NCBI RefSeq assembly: GCF_001053095.1
Contig: NZ_CGBP01000024.1
Location: forward strand, 1 to 64,000
From: Yersinia similis
GTDB lineage: Bacteria; Pseudomonadota; Gammaproteobacteria; Enterobacterales; Enterobacteriaceae
Length of the DNA stretch: 64,000 nt
Direction: 5' to 3'
Shown here: in pieces, positions 50,751 to 61,844 of the stretch
Layout of the letters: each line of letters starts with the position of its first letter
How positions within the stretch are numbered: position 1 is the stretch's first letter
Notes under the pieces: generated by a model
What the model was told of the DNA's origin: nothing
The model's database searches: none
What the model saw: the letters and a program-made list of their open reading frames with translations, nothing else
Program-made: the position numbers and the translations under genes

Positions 50751-51014
50751 CTACCCTTTGTAGTGTTTCAGCCAATGCTCTTCGCAAGCCTCAACGGCTT
50801 TCTCCAAGATATGTGCTGGTGATTTTAATATCATATGATCTTTTCTGACCCAAACTGGATAGGTGTGTTTACCCGCAGCAATGACTTGTTCAGAATAAAT
50901 AGCCGCGTGGTAAATCAATTCTGACTCTTCACAATAAATTTCATACTTATAGAGAGCAGCGCTGACTTTCAAGTCCCCAAAAAATACTGTTTTAGCTAAT
51001 TTATACTGAGACAT
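50751..51014 (-). CDS. Hypothetical protein, 87 aa
   Basis: I do not recognise a family. The protein is soluble, rich in aromatic residues, and has one or two Cys (CEESELIYHAA, EACEEHW). It has no signal peptide. It is flanked by real genes, with 115 bp to the zinc-ribbon gene on the convergent side. Coding look and clean start support a gene. Confidence 0.6.
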   Translation of the reverse strand: MSQYKLAKTVFFGDLKVSAALYKYEIYCEESELIYHAAIYSEQVIAAGKHTYPVWVRKDHMILKSPAHILEKAVEACEEHWLKHYKG

Positions 51015-51262
51015 AAACTATAGCCTTTGCGATAATCGGTATCACATCATCTGCTAATCAGCATGATATAACTGTGATATTCACTGCAAATTAATGTACC
51101 CAGCATACAAAAACTGGATTTTATCAACCTTATATTCAACCAGCTAATTCATAGATATAAAAGTAAACCCTCCGCTATCTGCATGAAATGAACCATGAGA
51201 AATATCTCTCATAAAATATTTAAAAGTAAAACGATTTGTATATTTTCAGGGAAAGACTCAAA

Positions 51263-51286
51263 ACAAAAACAGCCTCATAGAGACTG
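51263..51286 (-). terminator. Terminator of yciY
   Basis: CAGTCTC / GAGGCTG (one G-U pair), a 7-bp stem with 3-nt loop, then TTTTTG on the minus strand, 21 bp after yciY. Confidence 0.8.
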
Positions 51287-51307
51287 CCTTATTACAATAA
51301 TAGGGTA

Positions 51308-51484
51308 TTACCACTCGTAAGCTACGGTGAATAACAACGCCCTACGATGCTGATGCTCGTGGAGTTGTCTGACACAATAAATATGGCGGTAACGCCGTGA
51401 TTGGCCTTCAAGCCAGCGGGTTTTACGCCGTTGATTTTGTCGCAGCATACGCCAGCGACCAACTTCATTTCTACTCCGTCTCAT
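51308..51484 (-). CDS. yciY: YciY small basic protein
   Basis: From ATG 51484 a 58-aa highly basic protein, matching the small E. coli YciY (57 aa): MRRSRNEVGRWRMLRQ then RRKTRWLEGQSRR. GGAAGA lies 8 nt upstream. Function unknown; very Arg-rich, so RNA or DNA contact is possible. Divergent from clsA as in E. coli. Confidence 0.88.
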   Translation of the reverse strand: MRRSRNEVGRWRMLRQNQRRKTRWLEGQSRRYRHIYCVRQLHEHQHRRALLFTVAYEW

Positions 51485-51753
51485 GAAACTATTCTTCCAA
51501 AGCCGAGAACCCATCCATTATAAGCTTTTCAACCTCAGCGCCAAGTCGTAAGTGGTAAAATATCGCCCCAGATTAAAAGCCCCTACACGCACTCAAAACT
51601 GTAAGTAATTATCTATTTATCATTTTATCGAGAGTTGCAAGTCCTTTTAGATGAAAAGATTTTATACATCAATATAATCGATTAAAGGTTTCCCCTTCTC
51701 AATACTGTGCGTACACTCTTTAGTGACCGTTTGTGAACAGGATTTACGCCCTT

Positions 51754-53214
51754 ATGACGACATTTTATACCGTAATCAGTTGGCTTTCCGTTTTTGGCTA
51801 CTGGTTACTCATTGCCGGGGTAACATTGCGTATTCTGATGAAACGCAGGGCCGTTCCTTCGGCTATGGCTTGGTTACTGATTATCTATATTCTGCCGTTG
51901 GTGGGAATAATTGCTTACCTTTCATTCGGTGAATTGCATTTGGGTAAGCGACGTGCTGAACGAGCCAAAGCCATGTGGCCATCGACCGCTCGCTGGCTGA
52001 GTGAACTCAAGGAATGCCAACATATCTTTGCCAGCTCCAATAGCGAAGTTGCCACCCCTCTGTTTCAATTATGCGAACGACGTCAAGGAATAAACGGTGT
52101 TAAAGGGAATCAACTACAACTATTAACAACAAGCGATGACACGCTAAAAGCGCTAGTACGAGATATTGAACTCGCCTGCCACAATATAGAAATGGTGTTT
52201 TATATCTGGCAACCTGGTGGTCTGGTCGATCAGGTGGCTGAATCATTGATGGCTGCGGCTCGACGCGGCGTTCATTGCCGGCTGTTGCTGGATTCAGCGG
52301 GTAGCAAGCAATTTTTCCGTAGCCCTTACCCCGCAATGATGCGTAATGCAGGTATTGAGGTAGTTGAGGCACTTAAAGTTAATGTATTTCGTATGTTCTT
52401 GCGCCGAATGGATCTGCGCCAACACCGGAAAATCGTGTTAATTGACAACTACGTTGCTTATACCGGCAGTATGAACATGGTAGACCCCCGGTTCTTCAAA
52501 CAAGATGCAGGGGTTGGTCAGTGGATTGATATGATGGCACGTATGGAAGGCCCGGTAGCCACAACCATAGGTATTGTTTATGCCTGTGACTGGGAAATTG
52601 AAACAGGTAAACGTATTTTACCCCCGCCCCCCGACGCGCATATTATGCCGTTCGAAGAAGAGACTGGTCATACTATTCAAGTCATCGCTTCCGGCCCTGG
52701 CTTCCCGGAAGAAATGATCCATCAGGCATTATTAACAGCTGTGTATGCCGCACGTGAACAGTTAATTATGACCACGCCATATTTTGTACCCAGTGATGAC
52801 TTATTACACGCCATCTGTACCGCAGCACAACGCGGGGTTGATGTCAGTATTATTGTCCCGCGGGATAATGATTCGATGATGGTTCGCTGGGCCAGCCGAG
52901 CATTCTTCACCGAATTGCTGAATGCAGGCGTTAAAATTTATCAGTTTGAAGGCGGCCTATTACACAGTAAAAGTGTTCTGGTCGATGGGCAGCTAAGTTT
53001 AGTCGGCACCGTTAATCTGGATATGCGCAGTTTGTGGCTGAACTTTGAAATCACACTGGTGATTGATGATGATGGCTTTGGGGCTGATTTAGCACAAGTT
53101 CAGGATGATTATATCGCCCGCTCTGCCTTATTGGATGGTGAGCTGTGGAACAAGCGCCCTCTTTGGCATCGAGTAACCGAGCGGTTATTCTATTTTTTCA
53201 GCCCATTACTGTAA
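51754..53214 (+). CDS. clsA: Cardiolipin synthase A
   Basis: ClsA makes cardiolipin from two phosphatidylglycerols at the inner membrane. From ATG 51754 it is 486 aa like E. coli. Two N-terminal helices (about 5-25 and 38-60) are followed by two phospholipase-D motifs: [15 protein letters not shown] (about residue 224) and [16 protein letters not shown] (about 404). The frame is open back to a GTG at 51733; the E. coli-like start MTT.YT is at 51754. No strong Shine-Dalgarno. Confidence 0.97.
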   Translation: MTTFYTVISWLSVFGYWLLIAGVTLRILMKRRAVPSAMAWLLIIYILPLVGIIAYLSFGELHLGKRRAERAKAMWPSTARWLSELKECQHIFASSNSEVATPLFQLCERRQGINGVKGNQLQLLTTSDDTLKALVRDIELACHNIEMVFYIWQPGGLVDQVAESLMAAARRGVHCRLLLDSAGSKQFFRSPYPAMMRNAGIEVVEALKVNVFRMFLRRMDLRQHRKIVLIDNYVAYTGSMNMVDPRFFKQDAGVGQWIDMMARMEGPVATTIGIVYACDWEIETGKRILPPPPDAHIMPFEEETGHTIQVIASGPGFPEEMIHQALLTAVYAAREQLIMTTPYFVPSDDLLHAICTAAQRGVDVSIIVPRDNDSMMVRWASRAFFTELLNAGVKIYQFEGGLLHSKSVLVDGQLSLVGTVNLDMRSLWLNFEITLVIDDDGFGADLAQVQDDYIARSALLDGELWNKRPLWHRVTERLFYFFSPLL

Positions 53215-53315
53215 AAAACCGAAGAGTTCATGACCACGACATTGTAGATTATCTGAATGAGTGGTATTGGGCAGGATAATAATTGTAAAAACCATAGCGA
53301 GAATGTTTTAATTAG

Positions 53316-53702
<387 letters not shown>

Positions 53703-53744
53703 AGTCATCGAAAAATAAATTCATCAAAGAATAAAGAGTTAACC

Positions 53745-53775
53745 ATTGCCCCGCTGTTCAATCGCGGGGCAATGC
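53745..53775. terminator. Terminator after yciU
   Basis: CATTGCCCCGC / GCGGGGCAATG, a perfect 11-bp stem with a 9-nt loop. The T-tract is short (CATTT). It lies 43 bp after yciU. Confidence 0.8.
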
Positions 53776-53845
53776 ATTTAAATTATCCTTATCAAGAACA
53801 CGAATGAAATACAGGAACGTTCTATATTTTTAACAGTACCAGATC

Positions 53846-53960
53846 TATACCTAAGTTACTTCGAGATGCCTGTAGGCAGCAACCGAGCCAATATCCAGGA
53901 TTAAGTGACTGGGGTGAGCAAGGGCAGTCCCCTTGCATCTTGAAGGACGACAGGTATATA
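53846..53960 (+). repeat. ERIC element between yciU and small exported protein gene
   Basis: About 115 bp bounded by TATACCT and AGGTATATA. The core contains AAGTGACTGGGGTGAGC, the sequence used for the ERIC2 primer, and TCTTGAAGGACGACAGG at the right end. Slightly shorter than the 127-bp standard. Confidence 0.88.
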
Positions 53961-54002
53961 CGACATTAGACGCTCTTATTAGGATATACTGGGAACTTAC
54001 CA

Positions 54003-54218
54003 TTAGTTTCCGCAACCATCTTTCAACTCACCGTGCTCGATTAAGTCTTTAAAAATTGAGAATATATTTAGCCCTGGGGTCGCATACTTCACTACTGTCG
54101 CGGCTGTTCTATCACAATTTTCCTTAAAATCTTTTTCCTCATACTCGCCTCGCTCATTAATCGCAAAAGCAGAGGCTGAAAGTAAAAATAATGATGGAAG
54201 TAAAATTAATTTTTTCAT
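54003..54218 (-). CDS. Small exported protein, 71 aa, unrecognised
   Basis: A clear Sec signal peptide (MKKLILLPSLFLLSASAFA, cleavage about residue 19) is followed by a 52-residue mature part with two cysteines (ENCDRTAATVVKYA and KDGCGN) that could form one disulfide. No lipobox. The family is not recognised. It lies in AT-rich DNA between two ERIC elements. Function unknown; probably periplasmic. Confidence 0.65.
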   Translation of the reverse strand: MKKLILLPSLFLLSASAFAINERGEYEEKDFKENCDRTAATVVKYATPGLNIFSIFKDLIEHGELKDGCGN

Positions 54219-54460
54219 ATCCTATTCCTTGAATGAAATATTACAATATATAAATTAATTACAGTAGGGTTTAAAGAGCCATTTAATTAAATGACAAAAT
54301 CACATTAACTTAATATGTTTCATCTCGTCAACAGAACTAATGAAAATAAATAGATTTATAAAACCCATCAGCTAATTAATTGCATTTTAATTAAATTAAA
54401 ATAAATTATACGATAAAATTTAAATGTTAATTTAAGTTTTTAATGGTTAAATTAAGGAGT
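54219..54460. other. AT-rich spacer upstream of small exported protein
   Basis: Extremely AT-rich (long A/T runs) promoter region of the 71-aa gene. It joins the ERIC element at 54461, so together 563 bp are gene-free to oppF. No ORF is supported. Confidence 0.45.
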
Positions 54461-54674
54461 ATATATCTCAAATAATTCGAGTTGCAGGAAGGTAGCAACA
54501 GAGTCAGTCCCCAAGAGTTTATTTATTTTAAGATCAACAACAAGTCAGTGACTGGGGTGTCAACTGTTATGGACACTTAGTGCCGAACGCTCCCTGCAGC
54601 GGCAAGCCCCATGGACGGGCAGAGTAACGAAAGCAGCCAACACACATGTAGCTTGAAGTATGACGGGAATATAC
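54461..54674 (+). repeat. Enlarged ERIC element downstream of oppF
   Basis: The left end (ATATATCTCAAATAATTCGA, GTTGCAGGAAGG) and right end (AGCCAACACACATG, AGCTTGAAGTATGACGGG) are ERIC-like, and AAGTCAGTGACTGGGGTG lies between. The total is 214 bp, about 85 bp more than a standard ERIC; the extra DNA is mainly about 54561-54628 (GC-richer, after GGGGTG). It interrupts the right half. Confidence 0.82.
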
Positions 54675-54781
54675 AATAGATTTCAACACGTAGGAATCAG
54701 CAAATAGATAAGTATTTCGTATTATATTCTTGACTACGTCTGCCGTGAACGATGCAGACGTAATCACAGAAAATCACTAAA

Positions 54782-55783
54782 TTACAGTGGATCAACTTTA
54801 AGGCACGAAACCGCGTGGCGGAAACTCCCTTCTAACAAAGGACGTGTTTTCGCACATTCCGTACCGGCAATTGGGCAACGGGTGCGGAATACACAGCCTG
54901 AGGGGGGGTCAATCGGTGAAGGCAATTCTCCTTCAAGCAACTGAATGACTTTTACTCTTTCTTTATCTGGATCTGGAATCGGAACCGCAGACATCAATGC
55001 TTTTGTATAGGGGTGTTGCGGGTTATGGTAAACCTCATCATAGGTCCCCAACTCCACCGCGTGACCTAGGTACATCACCAATACCCGATCAGAAATATGC
55101 TTTACCACCGCTAAATCATGGGCAATAAAAATAAGTGACAACCCCATCTCACGCTGCAATTGCTGCAATAAATTCACGACTTGAGCTTGAATTGAGACGT
55201 CAAGGGCAGAGACAGGCTCATCGCAGATCACCAGTTTAGGTTCGAGGATCAATGCGCGGGCAATACCAATACGCTGACACTGCCCTCCTGAAAATTCATG
55301 AGGATAGCGGTTGATTAAGTTAGGCAGTAACCCTACTTTAAGCATCATTGCTTTAACTTTATTTTTTACTTCCTGGCGTGAAATTTTTGGATGATAAGTG
55401 CGTAACGGCTCAGCAATGATTTCACCGATGGTCATTCGTGGGTTTAATGACGCTAATGGATCCTGAAATATCATCTGGATATCGCTACGGGTAGCACGCC
55501 AGTCTGCATCACTCATATTGAGCAAGTCTTTCCCAAGCCAGGCAACGCTCCCACCGGTGGCTTTCACCAACCCAATGATAGCTCGGGCAAATGTTGATTT
55601 GCCACAACCTGACTCCCCAACAACCCCCAGCGTTTCACCCTCATATAAACGCAATGTGACACCATCGACAGCTTTTAATGTCTTTGAAGGCTGCCAGAAC
55701 CATTGTTTTCCATCTTGAATGTTAAAGTACACCTTCAAATCAACCACTTCTAACAATACTTTCTTCTCTGTCATGGCATTCAT
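54782..55783 (-). CDS. oppF: Oligopeptide ABC transporter ATPase OppF
   Basis: One of two ATPases of the oligopeptide importer. The 333-aa protein has Walker [14 protein letters not shown] (about 62-74), signature FSGGQCQR, Walker B LVICDEP, and the C-terminal Opp/Dpp domain with a Cys-containing block [19 protein letters not shown]. Nearly identical to E. coli OppF. It overlaps oppD by 4 bp. Confidence 0.98.
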   Translation of the reverse strand: MNAMTEKKVLLEVVDLKVYFNIQDGKQWFWQPSKTLKAVDGVTLRLYEGETLGVVGESGCGKSTFARAIIGLVKATGGSVAWLGKDLLNMSDADWRATRSDIQMIFQDPLASLNPRMTIGEIIAEPLRTYHPKISRQEVKNKVKAMMLKVGLLPNLINRYPHEFSGGQCQRIGIARALILEPKLVICDEPVSALDVSIQAQVVNLLQQLQREMGLSLIFIAHDLAVVKHISDRVLVMYLGHAVELGTYDEVYHNPQHPYTKALMSAVPIPDPDKERVKVIQLLEGELPSPIDPPSGCVFRTRCPIAGTECAKTRPLLEGSFRHAVSCLKVDPL

Positions 55784-56781
55784 ACTAACTCCCCTACCGG
55801 CTTATAACAGGCGCGTAAGCGGCCTTCACCAAAATGCTCCAACTCAGGTGCCGTTGAACAACGATCCATGGCATATTGGCAACGGGGCTGGAATGGACAC
55901 CCTTTGGGCAAGCGAAGTAAATTGGGTGGATTACCCGGTATGGTTATCAGAGATTCGCCTTCAGCATCAAGACGAGGAACGGCATTCAATAAACCTATAG
56001 AATAGGGGTGGCTTGGATGATAAAAAATATCGCGTGCTTGGCCGTACTCCATTGTTCGGCCCGCATACATTACTAAGACTTTATCACAAATCCCTGCAAC
56101 GACCCCCAAGTCATGGGTGATCATGATAATTGCAGTGTTGAACTCTCTTTTAAGTTCATTTAGCAATGTCATGATTTGAGCCTGAACAGTAACATCTAAT
56201 GCCGTTGTCGGTTCGTCAGCAATCAATAATTTAGGGCGGCACAGCAGTGCCATCGCGATCATGACCCGCTGCCGCATCCCCCCAGAAAACTCATGTGGAT
56301 ACATGCGCATCCGTTTACGTGCTTCGGGCATTTTTACTGCATCAAGCATGCGGATGGACTCTTCAAATGCTTCGCTTTTACTCATTTTCTTATGTAATTT
56401 CAGTACTTCCATTAACTGCTCGCCCACTCGCATATAAGGGTTCAGCGACGTCATTGGGTCTTGGAAAATCATAGCGATCTCTTCGGCCCGCAAACGATTC
56501 AATTGTTTTTCTGGCAGATTAAGAATTTCACGGCCATTAAATTTCGCAGAACCACCTATCCGACCATTACTGGCCAACAGCCCCATCAAAGCGAAGGCGG
56601 TCTGCGATTTTCCTGAACCAGATTCGCCTACAATACCAAGTGTCTCACCCGCCCACAGGCCAAAATTAAGTGCGTTAACAGCGGTCACATCACCATCTGG
56701 TGTACCGAAGGTCACCGTCAGATCTTTAACATCCAACAATACAGAGGAGTGAACAGTAGAGTGATTATTGATAGTCGTCAT
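55780..56781 (-). CDS. oppD: Oligopeptide ABC transporter ATPase OppD
   Basis: Partner ATPase to OppF. The 333-aa protein has Walker [14 protein letters not shown] (about 53-65), signature FSGGMRQR, Walker [13 protein letters not shown], and a C-terminal Cys block [14 protein letters not shown]. It starts 11 bp after oppC and overlaps oppF by 4 bp. Confidence 0.98.
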   Translation of the reverse strand: MTTINNHSTVHSSVLLDVKDLTVTFGTPDGDVTAVNALNFGLWAGETLGIVGESGSGKSQTAFALMGLLASNGRIGGSAKFNGREILNLPEKQLNRLRAEEIAMIFQDPMTSLNPYMRVGEQLMEVLKLHKKMSKSEAFEESIRMLDAVKMPEARKRMRMYPHEFSGGMRQRVMIAMALLCRPKLLIADEPTTALDVTVQAQIMTLLNELKREFNTAIIMITHDLGVVAGICDKVLVMYAGRTMEYGQARDIFYHPSHPYSIGLLNAVPRLDAEGESLITIPGNPPNLLRLPKGCPFQPRCQYAMDRCSTAPELEHFGEGRLRACYKPVGELV

Positions 56782-56792
56782 AGCGCTACTCC

Positions 56793-57698
56793 TCAGCGAT
56801 CTTTCGGATCGAGGGCATCTCGTAAGCCATCGCCGATAAAGTTAAAACAAAACAATGTCACTACCAGGAAACCAGCAGGGAACATCAGTAACCACGGTGA
56901 GACCTCCATTGAATTGGCTCCATCACTCAACAGTGCTCCCCAACTACTCAGTGGTTCTTGTGTTCCTAATCCAAGGAAACTCAAAAAAGACTCGAATAGG
57001 ATCATACTTGGTACCAATAAAGAGGCGTATACCACAACGACCCCAAGGACATTCGGCACAATATGGCGCAAGACGATATTGCGGGTTGAGACCCCGCCAA
57101 CCAGGGCGGCTTCAATAAATTCTTTCCGTTTCAAGCTTAATGTTTGCCCACGAACAATACGTGCCATATCCAGCCACGAGACCATACCTATAGCGACAAA
57201 GATCAATAAAATATTCTGGCCGAAGAAGGTCACCAGTAGAATAACGAAGAACATAAAAGGGAAGGAGTTAAGAATCTCAAGCAAACGCATCATCAGCGAA
57301 TCTATTTTTCCGCCGAGATAACCGGACAAAGAACCGTATAAGGTGCCGACAACCACGGCAACCAATGCGGCAGCGACGCCAACCATCAATGAAATTCGCC
57401 CCCCAATAGCAACCCGTACCAGTAAATCACGGCCAGATGAATCGGTGCCAAAATAGTGACCAGACTCAATATCGGGAGCGGCCGACATCATGCCCCAATC
57501 CGTATCCGCATATGTAAACTGCGCGAGCATTGGGGCCAAAATAACAAATAAGGTAATTAACATCAGGATCACCAAACTGGTGATCGCCGCACGGTTATGT
57601 ACAAAGCGACGGCGGGCATCCTGCCAAAGACTGCGCCCTTCCACTTCCAGCTTTTCACTGAAAACGTCCAGAGCTTCGCTATTTTTCTTGCTCAACAT
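56793..57698 (-). CDS. oppC: Oligopeptide ABC transporter permease OppC
   Basis: A 301-aa permease with an N-terminal cytoplasmic segment, six membrane helices (from about residue 38) and the EAA loop [24 protein letters not shown] (about 190-215) that contacts the ATPases. It lies 18 bp after oppB. Confidence 0.97.
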   Translation of the reverse strand: MLSKKNSEALDVFSEKLEVEGRSLWQDARRRFVHNRAAITSLVILMLITLFVILAPMLAQFTYADTDWGMMSAAPDIESGHYFGTDSSGRDLLVRVAIGGRISLMVGVAAALVAVVVGTLYGSLSGYLGGKIDSLMMRLLEILNSFPFMFFVILLVTFFGQNILLIFVAIGMVSWLDMARIVRGQTLSLKRKEFIEAALVGGVSTRNIVLRHIVPNVLGVVVVYASLLVPSMILFESFLSFLGLGTQEPLSSWGALLSDGANSMEVSPWLLMFPAGFLVVTLFCFNFIGDGLRDALDPKDR

Positions 57699-57716
57699 AA
57701 TTGGCGTGCTCCAGTA

Positions 57717-58637
57717 CTAGTAACGGATTTTTGGATCGATAACGGCATACAACACGTCAACAATCGCATTAAATAAAATAGTTAAAGCACCGACTAAAAT
57801 AGTCAAACTCAAGACCAATGAGTAATCGCGGTTTAATGCTCCGTTGACAAATAACTGGCCAATACCCGGTAAGCCAAAAATAGTTTCAATAACCATCGAC
57901 CCCGTAATAATGCCAACAAAAGCTGGCCCCATATAGGAAAGAACCGGTAACAACGCTGGCTTTAATGCATGGCGCAATACAATGGTACGCAGTGGTAACC
58001 CCTTCGCACGTGCAGTTCGAATAAAATTGGAGTGCAGAACTTCAATCATTGACCCGCGGGTAATACGCGCAATACTGGCGATATAGGCTAATGACAGCGC
58101 AACCATAGGTAAAATGATATATTTTGGTGCGCCACCATTCCAGCCACCACCAGGGAGCCATTTCAATATAATGGCGAAAACTAGCACTAATAAAGGAGCA
58201 ACCACAAAGCTGGGTATGACGACTCCAGTCATCGCAAATCCCATCACCGTATAGTCCCACTTCGTATTTTGGTTCAGCGCTGCAATCACACCAGCACTGA
58301 CACCTAATATTACCGCTAACATAAATGCGGCAAATCCCAGTTTTGCTGAGACGGGAAACGATGATGAAACCAAATCGTTCACGGTGTAATCTTTATATTT
58401 AAACGACGGGCCGAGGTCACCTTTTGCAAGTTGCCCCAAGTAATTGAAATACTGTTTATAAATAGGATCATTGAGGTGATACTTCGCCTCAATATTAGCC
58501 ATAACTTCTGGAGGAAGGTTACGCTCACCAGTAAATGGGCTTCCGGGGGCGAGCCGCATCATAAAGAATGAGATGGTAATCAAAATAAATAGCGTCGGAA
58601 TTGCTTCCAGACAACGACGTAGAATAAACTTTAACAT
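57717..58637 (-). CDS. oppB: Oligopeptide ABC transporter permease OppB
   Basis: A 306-aa permease with six membrane helices and EAA loop RTARAKGLPLRTIVLRHALKPALLPV (about 209-234). N-terminal block MLKFILRRCLEAIPTLFILITISFF is typical. It is separated from oppA by 85 bp containing a possible attenuating hairpin. Confidence 0.97.
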   Translation of the reverse strand: MLKFILRRCLEAIPTLFILITISFFMMRLAPGSPFTGERNLPPEVMANIEAKYHLNDPIYKQYFNYLGQLAKGDLGPSFKYKDYTVNDLVSSSFPVSAKLGFAAFMLAVILGVSAGVIAALNQNTKWDYTVMGFAMTGVVIPSFVVAPLLVLVFAIILKWLPGGGWNGGAPKYIILPMVALSLAYIASIARITRGSMIEVLHSNFIRTARAKGLPLRTIVLRHALKPALLPVLSYMGPAFVGIITGSMVIETIFGLPGIGQLFVNGALNRDYSLVLSLTILVGALTILFNAIVDVLYAVIDPKIRY

Positions 58638-58685
58638 TGCCTATACCTTTAGCCTTTAACTACGACTTTATATTATTAATGCAAT

Positions 58686-58716
58686 AAGGGCAGCCACCAA
58701 CTTAGCACCTGCCTTT
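58686..58716 (-). terminator. Possible attenuating hairpin between oppA and oppB
   Basis: AAGGCAG and CTGCCCTT pair with a one-base bulge around a 15-nt loop, followed by ATTGCATT on the opp strand. It starts just after oppA and could reduce expression of oppBCDF relative to the binding protein, as known for opp operons. Weak stem. Confidence 0.35.
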
Positions 58717-58722
58717 CATACA

Positions 58723-60360
58723 TTACTGCTTGATAATATAAAGATCTTTAACGTGCATATTATCCAGTGGATCCTTACCTGTGTAGCCACCAACATAAGG
58801 TTTCACTAAACGCGCATTCACGTAATAGAAAACTGGCACAATGGCAGAATCTTTATCCAACTGGATTTCCGCTTGTTGATACAAATCAGCACGCTCTTTT
58901 TCCGATTTCACTTTCAACGTGTCTTCTATCAGCTTGTCAAATACCGGACTTTTATAATGGAGGGTGTTGTTGCTACTGTTAGACAGCATCACATTTAGGA
59001 AGGAAGATGGCTCATTATAATCAGCACACCAAGCGGCACGGGCAACATCATAAGTCCCCTGATGACGGCTATCCAGGAACGTTTTCCACTCTTGGTTTTC
59101 CAGCTTAACGTCTACACCCAGATTTTTCTTCCAAATAGAGGCGGCAGCAATGGCTAATTTTTTATGTAAATCGGAGGTGTTATATAATAGGCTAAACTTC
59201 AGTGGATTGTCTTTAGTATACCCAGCTTCAGCCAACAGTTTTTTCGCTACTTCATTACGTTTTTCTTGTGTCCAGCTAAACCACTCTGGCGGCGTCAACT
59301 CCGCGCCACTGGTATATGGTGGGGTGAAACCATAAGCGGGTAAATCACCCTGATTTTTAACTTTATTTACGATGATATCGCGGTCCATACCCAATTTCAG
59401 CGCTTCACGTACACGAGCATCCGTAAAGGGGGCTTTTTGATTGTTAATTTCGTAGTAATAAGTACACAGATAGGGATCAACATGGACTTGATCTGGAATT
59501 TCTTTTTTCAGTTTTTGGAATAATTCGATTGGCATGTTGTTATACGTCATGTCAATTTCGCCGCTGCGATAGCGGTTAACATCCGTCACTTCAGAAGAAA
59601 TTGGCAAATAAGTCACCTGATTGATGACTGTTTTCGCATTATCCCAATACGTAGAACTGCTCTCTAATACGATACGTTCGTTAACAATCCAATCTTTTAG
59701 CTTATAAGCACCATTCCCTACAAAGTTTTGTGGTTGGGTCCATTTTTCACCAAATTTCTCGACCACTGTTTTATTCACCGGTGACATTGACGGGTGAGCT
59801 AACAGCTTATCTAAATAAGGAACAGGCTCAGACAATGTCACTTCCAGCGTATGATCATCCAATGCTTTTACACCCAACGTGTCAGGTGCTGCTTTCCCGG
59901 CAATAATGTCATCGATATTAGTGAGATGAGCGTATTGCAAATAGCTTGCATAAGGAGAGACCGTTTTAGGGTCAGCAAGACGTTGCCAACTGTAAACAAA
60001 ATCCTGTGCCGTTACAGGGTCACCATTTGACCATTTGGCATCTTTACGAATATTAAACGTCCAGACTTTAAAGTCTTTATTATCCCAACTCTCTGCGGCT
60101 CCCGGCACAATATTGCCATTAGGGTCATTAATCACCAGCCCTTCAAGTAGATCACGTGAAATATTGGATTCTGGTACCCCTTCAATTTTATGCGGATCCA
60201 GCGATTGAGGCTCGGATCCATTATTACGAACTAACACTTGCTTATCAGCCAGTTGTACGCCCGCGGGCACATTGGCAGCAAAAGTATTTCCCGCAGCCAT
60301 CATGCTCATTGCAACGGCTATAGCAGTTGCAATGAAATTCTTCTTTGTGATGTTGGTCAT
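58723..60360 (-). CDS. oppA: Periplasmic oligopeptide-binding protein OppA
   Basis: OppA captures peptides in the periplasm. The 545-aa precursor has a Sec signal peptide (cleaved after NTFA, about residue 29), then the SBP family 5 domain (block SWDNKDFKVWTFNIRKDAKWSNGDPVTAQDFVYSWQRL). Length matches E. coli OppA (543). GGAG lies 10 nt from the ATG. First gene of oppABCDF; an 839-bp region precedes it. Confidence 0.97.
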   Translation of the reverse strand: MTNITKKNFIATAIAVAMSMMAAGNTFAANVPAGVQLADKQVLVRNNGSEPQSLDPHKIEGVPESNISRDLLEGLVINDPNGNIVPGAAESWDNKDFKVWTFNIRKDAKWSNGDPVTAQDFVYSWQRLADPKTVSPYASYLQYAHLTNIDDIIAGKAAPDTLGVKALDDHTLEVTLSEPVPYLDKLLAHPSMSPVNKTVVEKFGEKWTQPQNFVGNGAYKLKDWIVNERIVLESSSTYWDNAKTVINQVTYLPISSEVTDVNRYRSGEIDMTYNNMPIELFQKLKKEIPDQVHVDPYLCTYYYEINNQKAPFTDARVREALKLGMDRDIIVNKVKNQGDLPAYGFTPPYTSGAELTPPEWFSWTQEKRNEVAKKLLAEAGYTKDNPLKFSLLYNTSDLHKKLAIAAASIWKKNLGVDVKLENQEWKTFLDSRHQGTYDVARAAWCADYNEPSSFLNVMLSNSSNNTLHYKSPVFDKLIEDTLKVKSEKERADLYQQAEIQLDKDSAIVPVFYYVNARLVKPYVGGYTGKDPLDNMHVKDLYIIKQ

Positions 60361-61199
60361 ATTTATATGTACTCCATTTTATTATGTATTGCCCAGTGAC
60401 CGAGCAAACTCACCTTTAAACGATATTCTAAATTTGCGTTACCTGGGGAACGAACCCGGTAACGTAAAGCCCACATGTGGTGATATTTTGTCTGTAGCTA
60501 TGGCCAATTAGCTATCAACGACATGCATTAACTATTCCAAAATGTATCAACTATCCAAAAATACATTAACTATTCTAAAATAATCACTACAGCTAGATTT
60601 CATAAAAATATAAGCGAACTTTTTCTTAAAAAAGTTGCCCGAATATTAGCAGAAGCTGAAATCTGGCGCCAATGGTTTTTACAAAAATGTTACGCAATTC
60701 TCTTTTTCGAGTAAGCGGCAGCAATATCACTCAACCTAAATAATGGCAAATAATTAACATAACGCATTGAATTTAATTGTTAAAATTTGTTTTATGAAAA
60801 ATAAATAAACGAAGAAAGCCTCAATAGGGACCAAAGGAAACATAACATTAACATCCCTCCCATATACAGAACAAAAATCCACTCATTAAATGATAGTCAC
60901 TAGTAACGTCTAAATATATTCCGAACAGCCTCATAGAATGATGTGAGCATTTTAACAACAACTTACGTACTAAATTTAATCGGGCAAGGAGAGTTGAGTT
61001 ATTAAATGAAGAGAAACAGACAGTCAGATATATTAATCGTGCAAGATATCGATTAATGCATTATTAAAGTGCAATAGACTAATTTAAATGCATTATTTTC
61101 ACTAAACTAATGCTTAAATGTAGAAATACAAAGCGGCAAAAAAGGATAAGGCCACCAAGAATAGTCCAGTGGCCTCGCGAAAAACCTGAATGGTGTGAT
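60361..61199. other. Long intergenic region between oppA and ychE
   Basis: 839 bp upstream of oppA, mainly AT-rich. It includes the oppA promoter and probably a long leader (relatives have GcvB-regulated leaders; I could not find a CA-rich target with confidence). Near-repeats ATGTATCAACTATCCAAAAAT and ATACATTAACTATTCTAAAAT occur around 60540-60580. The ychE terminator is at 61149. A + strand open frame to 60511 is a shadow of oppA. Confidence 0.45.
61149..61177 (-). terminator. Terminator of ychE
   Basis: AGGCCAC / GTGGCCT stem (7 bp) with a 13-nt loop, followed by TATCCTTTTTT on the minus strand, 25 bp after ychE. Confidence 0.85.
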
Positions 61200-61844
61200 T
61201 TAAAGTAATCCGGGGAAAATAGCTTTGATACCGGTGACAATAAACTCAATGCCCAATGCCATCAGCAATAACCCCATAATTCGTGTTATGACGTTAATAC
61301 CTGTCTGCCCCAGCAGCCTAACAAGCAATGGAGCGGCACGAAACAGTAACCAACAACAGAAAGCAAACAGTGCTATAGCCGCAGTCAGCCCCAGTAAATT
61401 CTGCCAGCTATGATAACGGGAGCTCCAGACTATGGTAGAGCTGATTGCTCCTGGTCCAGCCATTAAAGGCAGTGCCAATGGGACAACACCAATACTCTCC
61501 CGAACCGCTGTTTCAGTTTTTTCCTGCTTGTTTTGCTTATCCTCGCCAAGCTTACCGCTGATCATCGACATCGCAATACTGACGACCAAAATTCCGCCAG
61601 CAATCCGGAATGAATCAATAGAAATACCAAAAATTGTCAGGATGGCATCACCAAGGAACAAAGAGATCCACAAAATGATGGCTACTGATAAGTTCGCCGT
61701 CAGATTCGTTTTATCTCGCCCAGCAGCGGCCTGATAGCTTGTCATACTAATAAAGACCGGCAATATGCCTACTGGGTTAACCAGTGCAAATAAGCCAACA
61801 AAAAACTTGATGTAACCTGAAAGGTCCAACAGTGATTGACTCAC
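61200..61844 (-). CDS. ychE: YchE, MarC-family membrane protein
   Basis: A 214-aa protein with six membrane helices of the MarC (UPF0056) family: FVGLFALVNPVGILPVFI (about 14-31), and VPLALPLMAGPGAISSTI (about 120-137). Function unknown. In E. coli ychE also lies between adhE and oppA. Confidence 0.94.
   Translation of the reverse strand: MSQSLLDLSGYIKFFVGLFALVNPVGILPVFISMTSYQAAAGRDKTNLTANLSVAIILWISLFLGDAILTIFGISIDSFRIAGGILVVSIAMSMISGKLGEDKQNKQEKTETAVRESIGVVPLALPLMAGPGAISSTIVWSSRYHSWQNLLGLTAAIALFAFCCWLLFRAAPLLVRLLGQTGINVITRIMGLLLMALGIEFIVTGIKAIFPGLL

Noticed and set aside
54567-54767. 66-codon ORF in the enlarged ERIC
   Set aside because: Runs through the repeat; ERIC elements often contain chance frames and are not known to code.
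56749-57321. 190-codon + strand ORF opposite oppC
   Set aside because: Antisense to oppC, which is certain.
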